64,000 nt of DNA from assembly GCF_000003815.2 (NCBI RefSeq), contig NC_049979.1, forward strand, positions 32,795,558 through 32,859,557, given 5' to 3'. A program made the translations under genes and the position numbers. This stretch comes from Branchiostoma floridae. Taxonomy: Eukaryota > Chordata > Leptocardii > Amphioxiformes > Branchiostomatidae. The notes below the pieces were generated by a model. It saw only the letters and a list, made by a program, of their open reading frames with translations, was not told the DNA's origin and ran no database searches. Positions 25,674 through 38,900 of this stretch are shown one piece after another (positions within the stretch are counted from its first letter, which is position 1; the number at the start of each line of letters is the position of its first letter).

Positions 25674-27434
25674 ATGTCCAGCGGCAGACCACGGAGACCA
25701 GAAACGCATCGGTAAGTTTTTCCGTTTGTTTAGTAAGCCGTGTTTGTAATCAAAGGTGCTCTAGGTTTGACAGTATAGCATTAGTTGTGAATACCAACAC
25801 ATAGGTAAAGTAACGGCTTAGCCTTAGGTCTAGCTATGACTAAAAACGCTATGACTGCAGTGTGTGGATATGATATATCACATGACACATGGGGTGAAGG
25901 TGCAAGGGTCACAGTGCACGTCCTTGCAACAGCTGACGGCAACTTTGTAGGGGAATCTATGCATGCTGGTAGAGAAGTCTACGGCACTTCAATTTGATAG
26001 TCTCTGCATCGTGTCGAAATAACACATCATAGTGACAATCAACCGATTTCACTCAAAGTTAGGCGAGTTCACAACGTACTCGGATTTTGCTAAACGTTGC
26101 TGACTTTTGGATTTCGTGTAATCATCGGCGATTGAGGTAATTCTAAGCTAAATTGCTAAAGTGTGGATGGTGGCTGTATCTGTATCCGAGTGAACTGTAG
26201 TTGCTGTTTACTTTCCCTAAACTGTTAACTTCAAGACTACAGTCGGACTGAACGGGCTATGATCTAAATTTATATGTATGACACTTAACTATCGTGCAAC
26301 TCTTCTAACGCGCTGATCGATGCTAGGAAAAAATTATGCCCATAGTGAAAACTTATGCGTTATGCCCATAGTGAAAACTCAATTATTTGAACACAACAAG
26401 GGCTATAATTGTTCCACTACTGTAAGTGCAAAGACACTTCACAAATGAATATTCATGTTCACTCTAGAGATATGACATAGGATGACAGAAGTTAAAACTA
26501 CCAATAACATGTTCAAATTGCAATAACAAATGTAAAAAAAACTATGTCCTATATAATGTACAGCAATAATTGTCTAAATGAAGATTATCTCAGCCAACTT
26601 TGCTGTTAGGAAAATTCTCATACTTGTATACTGAGTAAAAATAGAGACATGACACTTGAACATGCTAACTTCTCCAAAAACGTAATTGTTTTGTACAATT
26701 GCTTTCAACTATCAAGGCTACTGGTATCATAATGGCAAGGATGGACGATGAATTTGACTATGAACAAGCACCATTCATACCTAACTTGATAATAAAAATT
26801 GCAGGCATGTGCAGTGAGTTGATCAACTGCTCAAAACTTCCACCTCCATATAGAGAGTGAAGAAATAGAGAGTGAAAAATATTTGTGGTGACTTGTGCCT
26901 TCAACTGTGTTTACTGGAGTATTTGTTGTGTTCATGTTTTTTATCCAGAAATATATGCTATTGATATCTTTTCTTCAGACAAGATGTCATTATATTGCTG
27001 CATGATTCCAAAAGGTGGAGAAACAAAGTCTCAGAAGCATTTTACTTGCAAATTATGTTACCAGTGCAACATACAGTTGTGCCTTTATATATACATTTTA
27101 TTACATATCCTGGCATATGATGTTGTTGATAACTTCAGACAGTATATCATTGTTGTATGATTCCACAGAGAAAGGGAGACAAAGTAACAGAAGCATTTTT
27201 ACTTACAGAACCAGTCTCACTGTACATTTTTTTCTCCACACAGAACACAAATATCCCGAGTGTCACAGAAACCTATTGCTGACAGGTCCATTAGAACATT
27301 CTGGGGACAAGTACAACTTCAATCAGCCTAGACCACCTCCTTGCTTGCACAGACTGCCTTCTCTCAGGCACAGTACTTTGTATAACACACCATTTGTATA
27401 TCGAATTATGGACAGTTACAATCAAGAAAAATAG
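25674..27434 (+). CDS. Candidate small three-exon gene, about 100 residues, function unknown
   Basis: Model: 25,674-25,711, 26,740-26,813 and 27,244-27,434. Donors are strong (CG|GTAAGT at 25,712 and A|GTGAGT at 26,814), and the last acceptor follows a good pyrimidine tract (tttttttctccacacag). The exon 2 acceptor (ggcaag|G) is weak. The exons are 38, 74 and 191 nt, and the phases join without a stop, ending at TAG 27,432-27,434. Residues 1-13 are basic (MSSGRPRRPETHR), exon 2 starts acidic (MDDEFDYEQAPF), and exon 3 is proline- and tyrosine-containing (YNFNQPRPPPCLHRL). I recognise no family; no signal peptide or domain is evident. An upstream CpG-rich segment and a downstream AATAAA fit a transcription unit. 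A local duplication (about 26,945-27,060 against 27,115-27,240) lies in intron 2. A start at ATG 26,732 in exon 2 is an alternative. Confidence 0.45.
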
Positions 27435-27833
27435 AGTCATCAGGACCAGTAGCCAGATGTGTTGAAGCCTGTTGGATCTATAATATGCCAGTATGTAGTT
27501 GTCCACGCCTTACAATCTGAACATAATGTACAAAATGAGCCATGTTTGGGTCTTTTAGGTGCAGTGTATCATATCATATTTTCTTCATGATGAAGTCAAA
27601 ATGGTTTTACACTTGTAGGGGACATTACATGTTGTAATGAGCTATATATTGTTAGTTTATGTTGTAATGTCATACTGAAAGTAAAACGAGATCAATGTCT
27701 CTTAGAACATTCTGTTGTACTTTGATGTGGAAATGTGTATTCTGTCAATCTAACAACTTGAAATGTTTAAGTTTTGATTAAATAGTTGTGAGTGGGGAAT
27801 GCTTTCCTATTTTATCAAATGATGTACAATAAT

Positions 27834-27839
27834 AATAAA
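27834..27839 (+). other. Candidate polyadenylation signal
   Basis: AATAAA about 400 bp after the stop of the three-exon model, in an AT-rich 3'UTR-like stretch. The hexamer is common by chance in AT-rich DNA. Confidence 0.3.
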
Positions 27840-28346
27840 ATACTCAACGTTAGAGGTGCATTGCCATCTTTGTGTCACTAAATAGCCAATACCAGCATTG
27901 TCATGGAAACCCTATTAGTTTGTCAAAACTGTTCTGTTAAAAAGAAACTGTTCATCAAATTAATTACATCGTAAAAGCCGTAACGTCTACGAATCATATC
28001 TGTTATAAATTTGCATTTCACCAAGTATGTCCTTCGGCCCACCCCTTCCCGGTTTTGTTGTCGTGTGTCCATTTAGGTGTCATATATCGGTACAAGTGTG
28101 CGACATAACTGGGGGATTATGTTACCGATCTCTGCTGCTGCATGTGGCGGTACTCGACAGCAAAATACACTGTAGTTGACTTCAGCAGCATTAGGGTACG
28201 TTATATTGATTCTATGTGAGCCCGATTCATGTGAAACTAGTCGACAAATAGTCCTAACTTTCTGGTTTGTTCCCGATATACCGAAGTCAGTGCTCCGTGT
28301 GAATCCTTACCATAACCAATTCGAATACCGTTTACCTCCCCTCCCC
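27840..28346. other. Unassigned region before the assembly gap
   Basis: No supported gene or repeat recognised. Confidence 0.4.
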
Positions 28347-28863
28347 NNNNNNNNNNNNNNNNNNNNNNNNNNNNNNNNNNNNNNNNNNNNNNNNNNNNNN
28401 NNNNNNNNNNNNNNNNNNNNNNNNNNNNNNNNNNNNNNNNNNNNNNNNNNNNNNNNNNNNNNNNNNNNNNNNNNNNNNNNNNNNNNNNNNNNNNNNNNNN
28501 NNNNNNNNNNNNNNNNNNNNNNNNNNNNNNNNNNNNNNNNNNNNNNNNNNNNNNNNNNNNNNNNNNNNNNNNNNNNNNNNNNNNNNNNNNNNNNNNNNNN
28601 NNNNNNNNNNNNNNNNNNNNNNNNNNNNNNNNNNNNNNNNNNNNNNNNNNNNNNNNNNNNNNNNNNNNNNNNNNNNNNNNNNNNNNNNNNNNNNNNNNNN
28701 NNNNNNNNNNNNNNNNNNNNNNNNNNNNNNNNNNNNNNNNNNNNNNNNNNNNNNNNNNNNNNNNNNNNNNNNNNNNNNNNNNNNNNNNNNNNNNNNNNNN
28801 NNNNNNNNNNNNNNNNNNNNNNNNNNNNNNNNNNNNNNNNNNNNNNNNNNNNNNNNNNNNNNN
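28347..28863. other. Assembly gap, 517 N
   Basis: A run of N. The C-rich end before it (cccctcccc) may have caused the break. Any ORF crossing it is meaningless. Confidence 0.99.
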
Positions 28864-29011
28864 GACGGTCAGTGTCAAAATGAGAGGTACCCTTCTGGCA
28901 GGAAGGTTTAGGATTTATATAGTATTCTGAGCCGCGGCCGTTGGCGCGGCGTTCCACCCGCAGAAGTTTGGAAGGGTTCCGCCTTCTATAATGCAGTTTT
29001 CCGTTTAAGTT

Positions 29012-29465
29012 TGCTTCATCCGACCGTATGGGGTAATTTTTGACCCCAGGCGTATATTTCCATCTGCCATAGCAACATTTTTCATCGGAGAAAAAAATCC
29101 TTCCATGTATTTGTTTTTATACATGTCTTACAACATCTACCAATTTTCACCGAGTTTTGACCATTATTGTATTAGCTATACTTGGACGTTTGTCTCTGGT
29201 TCGGTGGAGTCAAAAATGACCCCAGCCAATTATGAATCATTAAGTACATAAATATAAAGAAATTTCAATAGAAATACAGGCATTCCTCACATTGCTATTA
29301 CAGCAACAAGTCATAGTTGCTTAGATGAGTAAACACCAATTATTTCGAAATAAATATAGTATTTTAGTAAAAAAACACATTTTTTCGACATTCAGCATAA
29401 ATTATGATAATAAGAACTAATTACCTTGGCTGATGTAAATGAAAATGTTTCTAATCAACTTGTTT
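29012..29465 (+). mobile_element. Truncated TTAA element, left half only
   Basis: Starts at catccgaccgtatgggg with a decayed terminus and runs colinear with the left half of the element at 34,985-35,922. Shared text includes ccaggcgtatattt or a variant, agcaacatttttcatcggag, the internal tcaaaaatgaccccag box and cataaattatgataat. Similarity stops near 29,465 and no right terminus follows. Confidence 0.8.
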
Positions 29466-30288
29466 TTCTAATATGGTTTTAGCGTATAAAGGGGTAAGGA
29501 AAAGTAGATCTCACGTATTCTGCACTGAGTGCGTTTGTATAATCATAAACATTTATATTTTTTAAGTAGAGTGTTTACCAAGTAATTATGATATGATCCA
29601 AAAATGTCAGATTTATAGACTGTTACATTTCTGTTAACTAAACTCCCAGTGGCTCTATACTGGAAGTAAACCAATACAACATTACATGACAGAGAAAGAT
29701 CACACCACTCATGATTTATGCAGCATCTGGCTACATTCTACACGTACATGAGTTATGTACAGTTCATTTTGAAGTGATGTTATGATTTTAATGCTCATTA
29801 TTTCTAACATGTTTGAATTTAAAAATCTAAAGTTCGAGCACCGATTGATTTAAAACGAATGGAAGGTAAAGGTAGCAAATAGAATAACAGTCAATTGGAT
29901 GGTTCAGTGTTCCATATAAACAATGGAGGAGGTAGCAAACGGAGACAATTTTTTTCAAACTTTGATGTCCTATAATTTCGGATATTGGGGTCTTTATCCT
30001 ATCCTAATATTTATTTAACATATCACGACACTGTCTTTCAAATGGTAATATAGTGTCTCATTCCACCCAGAGGTTTTTAGATTTGAAATTTAATAGGTAA
30101 GGATATTTCAGTCAAAAAAGTTTCAAATTGTTGAATTCAACATGAAAGTTTGAGCATGTTTTGATATAAGGTAGAAATTATTTAGAACATTTAGAGTTTT
30201 ACAAGTGTCGATGAAGGTATCGCCCGTATCATGTAAGGTATATGAAATTTATAAAAGAAATGGAACACTCAATGTGAAGAAATCAAAA
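29466..30288. other. Unassigned AT-rich region
   Basis: No ORF, repeat or element end is recognised. Confidence 0.45.
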
Positions 30289-30853
30289 CAATGATGACCT
30301 TCAGAACGGACTGATGACCTTGTGAGTCAGGTCAGAGATAAACACAGGTCTGTGAGCTACTTCGTTTACTACAAGTCTGTGAGGTACAAACTTACTAAGC
30401 GACCTAATGTCCTGCATGGGAGATAAAGTGCTTTGCTTTAGATACAATTATCGTTGAAATTACAGTACAGAACAAGTGCACTACAAGTTGAACTCTTGAC
30501 ATGTTCCAAAGGCTCTAATCATTTTGTTTGTTAAATACTCCAGCTGTGGTGACTTTAAATACTGACGCAATCCTGGGAACATCACTGTCGGTACGATATC
30601 GTGAAAGTTTCTTAGCAAAAAGTTAGCAGTTATAGATTATCAAGGCTTCCATTCTTTGCTAAAAGACGCAGAGCCTAATCCACCTAATTACAATACGCTT
30701 CGTGTACTGTACCAAAACCTCACCTCACCGGTCCCATAGCCTCATCGGCCGAAACCACACGGACTTCAATTAAAACACTATAAAACACACCTGCCGCCCA
30801 TAAACCACGAAAAGGTGTCACATAAAGTCAGTGGTGGTATTTTGCTTGTTAAC

Positions 30854-30953
30854 NNNNNNNNNNNNNNNNNNNNNNNNNNNNNNNNNNNNNNNNNNNNNNN
30901 NNNNNNNNNNNNNNNNNNNNNNNNNNNNNNNNNNNNNNNNNNNNNNNNNNNNN
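30854..30953. other. Assembly gap, 100 N
   Basis: Exactly 100 N, the conventional length for a gap of unknown size, inside repeat block copy B. Confidence 0.99.
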
Positions 30954-31336
30954 ACTTGGACACGAGTCGTGGGATTGAACAACCTCGGCTGGGGCTCCCA
31001 TGTAAGGCTGCCTGCGATTAAAGACATGAAAAACCCCGGGGTCATCACTGATGATGCGTTCTTGTCGCAATGTTAGAGTCTAGAGTTCGATTAAGACACC
31101 AATGCCAACTGGGGAATCTGTGCAGTCATGTGTGCAGTTAAATTCGTCAGGTGTGGGATAGTGAGAATAACAAACAGGCCTGCATTGGGACAAAATAGCT
31201 AATATTAAGATAAGGGAATACCAGGTACTGATATATTCCGAACTGACAAAATGAAAACCATTGTTGATTCATAACAGAGGCCACAAGGTGGAAAATGGCG
31301 GAGTACGCTTATTGGTACTTAGCTACACATGTGGTT

Positions 31337-31353
31337 GGGGGGGGGGGGGGGGG
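31337..31353 (+). repeat. Poly-G run of 17
   Basis: Seventeen consecutive G after gtggtt. Capable of quadruplex formation and of causing sequencing slippage. Confidence 0.95.
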
Positions 31354-32335
31354 TTCCGGTAGGAAGGGTTTAGGTTTGGAAATCCCATGGAAAAATGTTG
31401 GGGAGGGATCAACCCCTGGCAATTTTGAGCATTGTCGCTTCCAAGGATAAGATAACATCCTGGCTTGGGCAAAATAGTTTTTAACAAAAACTGCTTTGCC
31501 CCAAGAAACGGGTCAAATACCGATATATATCGAACAGAAGAAAAGACAACATATATCTTAAAATTGTATTTGGCTTATTCGGGACAAGGCATCGTCAGCT
31601 ATCGGAAATTGCACAGGTACCAAGCTCGTATTATATTCACAACAGGCAAGAACACTCGTTCACCGAGTTACTTTTACAGACGCAAGATTTATAGCAATGT
31701 TAAAATGTGAATCTTATCTAATGTATGATCCCCAGCAAAGTATGCTATAGGAGTTTTCAGAAAAGGTTAATAATAGCCTGTCTCAGTACATTATCCCTGT
31801 CAATTCCACCCCGAAAATAAAATTTCTTCATTTCCGCAGATGTCAGCTATTGATTGACCATTATATGTGTCGACCTAACTTGGTAGTGAAGCAACAGAAC
31901 GTATGGGCTCCCAAAACATTTAACTTCCTGTCTGGAAGAATTGAAATATGGCTGACAAATTTCGCCTTCATGTTGCACACTTATCCACATCCACACAAAA
32001 GCGCCTACATTTAGGTTGATGGAGTCAGGATCTTAGAAAATATGAGCCTTAGCCGATGTAGTAATTTTGTATATTCATCTGTCCGTTTAAGTTGTGATTT
32101 ACATCTCTCAGTCTAATTTTTATAGTGGATCTAGCATAAGATATTTAAGTTTGAGGGCGTCACCATCTTGCCTGTATTGATTTTTGTTTACTTATTGAAA
32201 AATTGATTGAATTTAAACAATAACATAGAAAGACAAGCAAGACCCCTTGGCCTAAAAGTTTTCGTTTACGAATAAACCGTCGACCCTTGTCACGAAAATA
32301 TGACCTATCAGACGACAATTGACCTTTGTATCAAG

Positions 32336-34145
32336 CAGCCATATGGAGGAGGAAGCTATCTAGCTTCAAAAAGGCTTATACTTGACTTGGCGTACACTAT
32401 GCAAAGACTTCGCATTAGTAATGTGCAGCTCATATCTGTCCTGAGTTGACTTTCATCACCTTTGTCCATTACATGTTTGTAAGTTTGACCACCAGTTGAC
32501 AAAGAAAAAGAAAGTACGTAAGATTGAAGTATAGAAGGGGTCCTTACTATACATATCAAGTCAAATGACGAGGGTGAAGTAGATTTTGTTTTCCAATTAT
32601 ACAGTTTAAGCATATACACCTCTGAAAGGGGCTAGTAAAGCTGGCGGTTCCTGCGCCAACTAATGAAGTGTGTTCATCACCTTTCTTTTCTTATTTTCTT
32701 ACTTATTTTTAACTATTAGTCCATTGCATGGATGATCATGTTATATCGCAAAAATTCCAATAGATTTAGAAACAGATGGTTGAATTTGACTTTATTTGGA
32801 TCCCCAATTAGCTTTACATTTCTGTACGCTGCACTCCCTGTGGTCCCTAATGCAGGCATCATGAACTCTCCTAATTCCACTACATGCCATCATACCGCCA
32901 CACGAGAAGAAAAATACGCGATTTCAACAGATGTACAATTGTATCGTCAGTAATTCTAAGGTATCCTCAGAACTTTTGATGTGAAATGCCTTCTTGAAAA
33001 AGTTCCTATAGCAATTGTTTTTGCGGCGTTAAAATACTACTTTGTGTGATTTTGAGAGTTGATTCACCCCGATACAATACCGCATGGCAGAGAAAGTACA
33101 TGAAACCCACACTGAAACACATAAGGTACAGGATGATACTGCAGACGTAAGTTTCTGCATTTGTTACCTCAGGGATTAAATGTCCAGTCGTGTGTTGTTT
33201 CCACTGCCCTGTCGCGTGCTGTATTTTATTGAGGAGACATCTAGTAGAGAAAAAAAGGTTTCCTTTCAGCATTGATTTTAGGTTTTGGAAGTTTGACAAA
33301 GTTTGCTGTTGTTAATCGTTTTTGTTGCGTATGTTTTCGGCACTCGAGCGTCTAGTATCCTAATAAATGAGGCAAAGATTCTGTGTCGGATTCTCTCTCA
33401 CACGTGCATAGCCTAAGATATGTTAAATTGTTGCACTGTGTATCTTTGTATCACATCCTGGGGAAAAACTTGAGACTTGCTCTATCGTGCGCTACTTGGA
33501 GGCACGTTTGAACGGTTGTGTTTACCAATACAGAAGAACCATGTGATAGAGTACCAAGGCTGATGACTGATCCCTTTAAACCCTGGAATGCAGTTCTTTT
33601 TAGTCTGTTTATCTAACGCAGACATGAGTTGCACTAATTTTAATCTAAAAATCCAAGCACATGAATTGATCATATTCTAATCATTCTTGTTAGATTCCTG
33701 GGACACAAATTTGATGCGATTTTATACTCAACACACGTGGAAAATATTAAATATTAACAGGAACTTAACATTTGATATCCCCAAATTCCATCTATATATT
33801 ACCGCCTCCCACAGGAGAACACTAACTGGTCATGTTTTTACAATAGGCTTAACAGGCTAATATTTGTCAGTCATGTCTCTATTATCAATTATATTGTACT
33901 CTATGCCATAAAGTCGTAGCTTCCCCTACAACTTTTTTTTCAGCCTTAATTGGTACCATGCCAAGGCGACTAGAATAGTCTTATTTGTAAATGCACAGAC
34001 CAAACTTCCGGGCTTAATACTGGATTTGATTTTCTTGAAGTTCTACTGATGGTTGTTTCTTGTTTCATTCATTAGAAAAACAAAAGACACGTCAGTTAAA
34101 TACATTTTTGTAATAGACTTTAACGTAATCCAAACGTAAGTGAAC
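32336..34145. other. Unassigned region
   Basis: ORFs at 32,732-32,953 (+) and 33,006-33,299 (-) have no recognisable domain. The latter contains a possible minus-strand donor (CCTGAG|GTAACA, near 33,165-33,175), but no partner exon was found. Confidence 0.4.
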
Positions 34146-35990
34146 AAAAGCATGTCTACATCCTTACATCTAACTCATTTTCTAAAGTCCTGGAGTACAC
34201 GTTTTGTGAAGTGCACATAACGTAGAAATACCTAGTCGATTGTAAAGTTTCGTTCGCGAACAAGCTGGCGACCCCCGCCTCAGAAACATGACCTGTCCTA
34301 CGACATGCATACCGTCATCATAATTCTATTTCTTTCAAATGGAAGTCCCCATTTTTTGCCGACCATTGTACCTAATTTGTATTCAAAATTTTGCTACAGT
34401 TTTATCTAAATATTTCATTTGAATTATGTACATGTCATTCCAAGAGAGCAAATGGTTCTCTTTAACTTTCCTGTCATTTACATAAGATATTGACTCTGCG
34501 CTCCATCCGACTGTTTTTCTTTGTCATTTAAACATGATCTGTCTACCAAAGTTTACAGTATTCTATGCTGCAATTCTGTAAACCAGCCCAAGATGATAAA
34601 AGATATTAAAAAGGATTGATTTCTATAACTATGACTGAAAAGTTAAAATAGTCCCATGTATACTACAGAACATGGTTGATCTTTTAGGCCAACCTTACTT
34701 CATGCTCGCATTCTGGTAGGTGAATAGAAACACTTAAACTATCGAACGCCTTCGTTTAGGAACCAAAACAATGCTGACCTTCCGTGGAGATTGGTGACCT
34801 TGGGTCGGCTACTTGTGGACTCCAAATGAAATACACCAAGTACAGGCAAAGTCCTTGCGTCCCTCAAGTAAGAACAGTTTGTCGGCAAAACGTTACCAGT
34901 AAAACGTAATAAGAACACAGTTTGCACAACACGCCAGTTGCAAAACCGAGTGTCCCACACGACAAAGTACCCATTAAATCACTATTAACCCTCATCCGAC
35001 CGTATGGGGTCATTTTTGACCCCAGGCCTATATTTTTATCTGTCATAGCAACATTTTTCATCGGAGAAAAATTTCCTTCCATGAATTTGTTTGTATACAT
35101 GTCTTACAACATCTACCAATTTTTCACCGAGTTTTGTCCATTATTGTATAAGCTAAACTTGAAAGTTTGTGTCTTGTTCGGTGGGGTCAAAAATGACCCC
35201 AGACAATAATTAAGAATTAATTACATAAATATCAAGACATGTCAATGAAATAACAGGCATTCCTCCTCATTGCTATTACAGCAATACGTTATAGTTGCTT
35301 AGATGATTAAACACCGAATATGTTGAAAGAAATTTAGTATTTTAGTGTAAAACACAGTTTTTCGACATTCTGCATAAATTATGATAATACGCACTAATTA
35401 CATTTGCTAATGAAAATGAAAATTTTTCTAATTAATTAAGAAACAGAATGTGCAGAAGGAACCTATAAGAAAGATCTCTGCGGGAAAATAGACAAGAGTT
35501 ATTGTATGTGTGTGTTTCGATGGCGGAATATGGTGCATAATTAAGTAATAAATTCGTTACTTTTCACAAATATTGTATTTTCTTTTGTTAAATAGCATTA
35601 TTATGCTATAAGTATTATTGCAGCATCAAAACCTTTGTTTAGAAATCTATGATTCAAAACATTGTTTAAGTAGGTTGAGTATGGTAGATTTTCAGAGCAA
35701 ATGTGGTTTCTCCTCATTTTCTGCATAAATTATGATAATGAGTAATAACTACTGACACCAAAACTTGTCAAAATATTTTTCATAGATTGGTGAAACAGTA
35801 AATACATAGAAATGAAAAAATAAGCCAGCAGAAATATGTCTATGAGCAAAACAAAATGGGGTCAAAAATGACCCCATACGGTCAGATTCGTCGTAAAAAT
35901 GTAACGGTCGGATGAGGGTTAAAACACACCTGAAGCTAGACGCCAATTAATCTGCCGCATAAGGTCGCCGGTGACAACTCACAATCGTAC
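34146..35990 (+). repeat. Segmental block, end of one copy followed by start of copy C
   Basis: 34,240-34,310 (tttcgttcgcgaacaagctg, then gacctgtcctacgac) matches the end of copy B. 34,769 onward (caatgctgaccttc, then ggtgacctt and gtcggctac) matches the block start at 22,497 and 30,289. Continuing text (aacgttaccagt, then aacacacctgaagctagacgcc) matches copies A and B on either side of the TTAA element inserted at 34,985. Confidence 0.7.
34985..35922. mobile_element. TTAA-flanked non-autonomous transposon (piggyBac-like), 930 bp between target sites
   Basis: TTAA at 34,985-34,988 and 35,919-35,922 surrounds inverted ends CCCTCATCCGACCGTA-type and complement, each followed by ggggtca-nnnn-tgacccc. 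An additional internal box is at about 35,184-35,202. The related copies A and B of the host block (about 22,945-22,965 and 30,768-30,786) have no insertion at the matching place and serve as empty sites. There is no long ORF. It is the intact relative of the half element at 29,012. Confidence 0.87.
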
Positions 35991-38900
35991 GTTAAAATGC
36001 CTACCTTGTGACCATGTCCGATCAATTGGGCCGTAACAACCGTAAGTATTTAATTTCATTTCATTTTCTTCATTGATCCAACATTGTAGGCATACAGGTA
36101 ATGGTAGCCTGAATGGCGATGGGATTTACAACAGATACATAACCTACTCCCTTCGCATATGTACATAAAACGATATTTATGAAAATTTTATACAGTATTA
36201 AGAATCCGTCATTACAAGCTAAGTGTGTATATATAGTCTTTTCGTACAGATAATAGCTATATGCAACAGGAAGTTCTGAAGACGTTTAGTTGATATATGA
36301 TAACAGCCTCTAGGCTGTCAATGGGCAACATACATGTCGAAAAAAATGAGTATCCTATTCCAATCAAAATGTGTCATAAGTAGACTGAGACTGATATCGA
36401 AATGAACATCATACTACATATAGAATGTGCCTTTACGACACAAAGATACTGTGCTAATAGTATGTCCACTACAACAGACGGGACGTCTATTACCCAACAG
36501 GGGTAATGTTTACCCACGTGTTTATGAAGTTGAACCTTGATTACTCATTAGGGCTCAAAACAGTCCGCTGGCCACTTTTCATTGAGATCATGAGGAAACA
36601 AGTAAGGGTCACACAAAACACATAACTAAGGTAAATCATGTTAAGTCCTAATAAATCTATGCACATATTTTAGACATACATGATTTGAAAAATACTGACA
36701 GCCGAATATATACATATAAGGTATATATGTATACAGATATTATCAACAAATCCACACTGAAAGTATCAATTATAAGAATATGAAAATCTCAAACATAAGA
36801 ATAGTCATCACAGAAATTCAAACATATCAATGCTTAAGCAACTAAAGGCGATGCTTATGTGTTTACCTGTAACCTTGCATTACTTATTTTCGCTAATTTG
36901 TCATAATCGGCTGAGGTCAGAGTCAGCTTCATCTAACACAAGCAATGCTAATGTGCTAGTGTCGTCTTCACTGCAACAAACAAGGTTGCCTGTGGCCCGA
37001 CAGGAGTACTATTGCAAAATTTAGTAACTACCTATGCGAAGAATGCCTTCCTTCCAATAACAAAAAGCCTTTTAAGTACGAATAGTAGGGATCTTCAAAA
37101 GCAATACGTAAGAAAAATTCATATTTCAAAGGAATACATTATTGTTTTCGAATCTTTCTGTACAAATTTGAATTTCTACGACGTGGAGTTCCTAGCCCCT
37201 CTCACCCCGATTTTAGCAAGATTTTACCATGAATCCCCGTGCACAATCAAAGGCTATATATAAACACAGATTAGAGAAAATCAGCCTGCTGCAAGATCAA
37301 ATTGCTACCTTTCTTTTTCTTTACATTCTCCCTTCGTCATTCGACATAAGACCACGCACGGTGTAAGAAGGATTGTGTAACCCCTATTATCATATGTAAC
37401 CGATTTGGTTACAAATGATAATAGGGGTTACACAATGCCATACAAAGACGTGATGTATTTTCTTTACTAAATCTCATATCTTTTCCATGTATAATTGTAG
37501 GCTATTAGAAACATATACGAAAAAAGCATCCCGATTCTAAGAAACAAAAGAAGACAACAAACCTTTTAAAAAGCCAAATCGTGAAATGCTTTTTAAATCC
37601 GACCACATTTACGTCATTATGTGAAAAAACGCATTAAATCATTCAGGTGCTTTACCTATTTTGTTTAAAATATATTCCTGTTTATCAGCTAAAAGAAGAT
37701 TGCGAACAGTATTGTTTGGTGTGAACTCATTGCAATGGCATATTTGTACATAGTCTCTGGTAGAGGGATCTCATGATAAAAGCAACAAAGTAAGATGTAA
37801 GGTGGCATAGTAGCTAAGTACTGCATCACAATAGGGCAGTGCTAGTTTTGTGTTCAATACAACAGACGAGAAATCTGTCGCCCGGCAGGAGCACTGTTTA
37901 CACATTTGGTGGCGCAGTTTTTTTCTGCAGAAGAAAGGAAAGTAATATCACATTAACAAAGCGGTGAAAATCATAGTTGTGCATGTAGTCTAAATTTATT
38001 CTAACCTTACTATTTAGTACCGAAGACTAAGAAGACTTCAATAATACTACGTAACCATAAATTTAAAAAAAATGTACCACGACTACGTGTCAAGGCTATA
38101 GGAACTCGACAAAACTATCTAAGGACATTTACATTTCATGTGTTGTAAAACGTGTATGTGTTATCCGTTGTTTCCGCACAATTCCGTCCCTTGATTATTG
38201 TTTCTTTTGTGTATGTTTCATGGGTAAGCAGGACTGCCGGTTGCATAGCAGACAGTGATAGTTTATTGTGTGCTTTAGTAGTGTACCCATGATCTTTAAG
38301 GTCTCTTAACATGCAAATGTTAGCCAACTCATTGTTTTTATACTAGACTCCTTTACCAGCGCTTTCCATGCACATCGTTTATACAGTTATCCTGATACAA
38401 ACTGTACTTGTAGTGACAGGCATACAAACAACACTGTGCAACATAACTGTGTGAGTTCATATACTACTTTTTTGAGAAAGGTGAAAAGGCATACAAACAA
38501 TAGACATAATGATAACAAAGGTCCAGATGTTCACTTGTAACACTAAATGTTATACTACTTAGCCTTTAGTATCCAATGTAATACAAACGAAGTGCTGCAT
38601 TTAGCATGGGCAGGAACATGAAAATAAAGATCATCAATATGATAGATAACTGTGACAGTGACCCAGCGATGTAACGTTACCGGGATAAGATGAAAATTAT
38701 GAATGATAAAAATAAAGAAAATCTTCAAAAACTAAACTAATGATGTGAACTCCTCACTACAACAGCTGTTTCCTTGTCACGAAATTAGAGCAATCAGTCC
38801 TAAGAATAAACACTTCATAGACTGCTTCTGTGCATTTAATGGATTTTTAGGGCCTGAAGTTCGAACACCAGTAGTATGGTAAGGCAGCGTTTATCCAAAA

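Larger units (their letters stand above)
30289..32335 (+). repeat. Segmental block, copy B
   Basis: Colinear with copy A (22,490-24,650), including the matches listed there, and interrupted by a 100-N gap. It also carries a poly-G run absent from copy A. Its terminal part (gtttacgaataaaccgtcgac and the gacctatcagacgac text near 32,260-32,325) matches 34,240-34,310, showing that at least one further block end lies downstream. Confidence 0.75.

Noticed and set aside
27015-27434. Contiguous 139-codon ORF
   Set aside because: Its first half is intron-like and contains a local duplication; a strong splice acceptor at 27,243 makes only the last about 62 codons likely coding.
28176-28957. ORFs of over 200 codons on both strands
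   Set aside because: They consist almost wholly of the 517-N gap.
30778-31076. Several ORFs around 30.8-31.1 kb
   Set aside because: All span the 100-N gap inside a repeat block.
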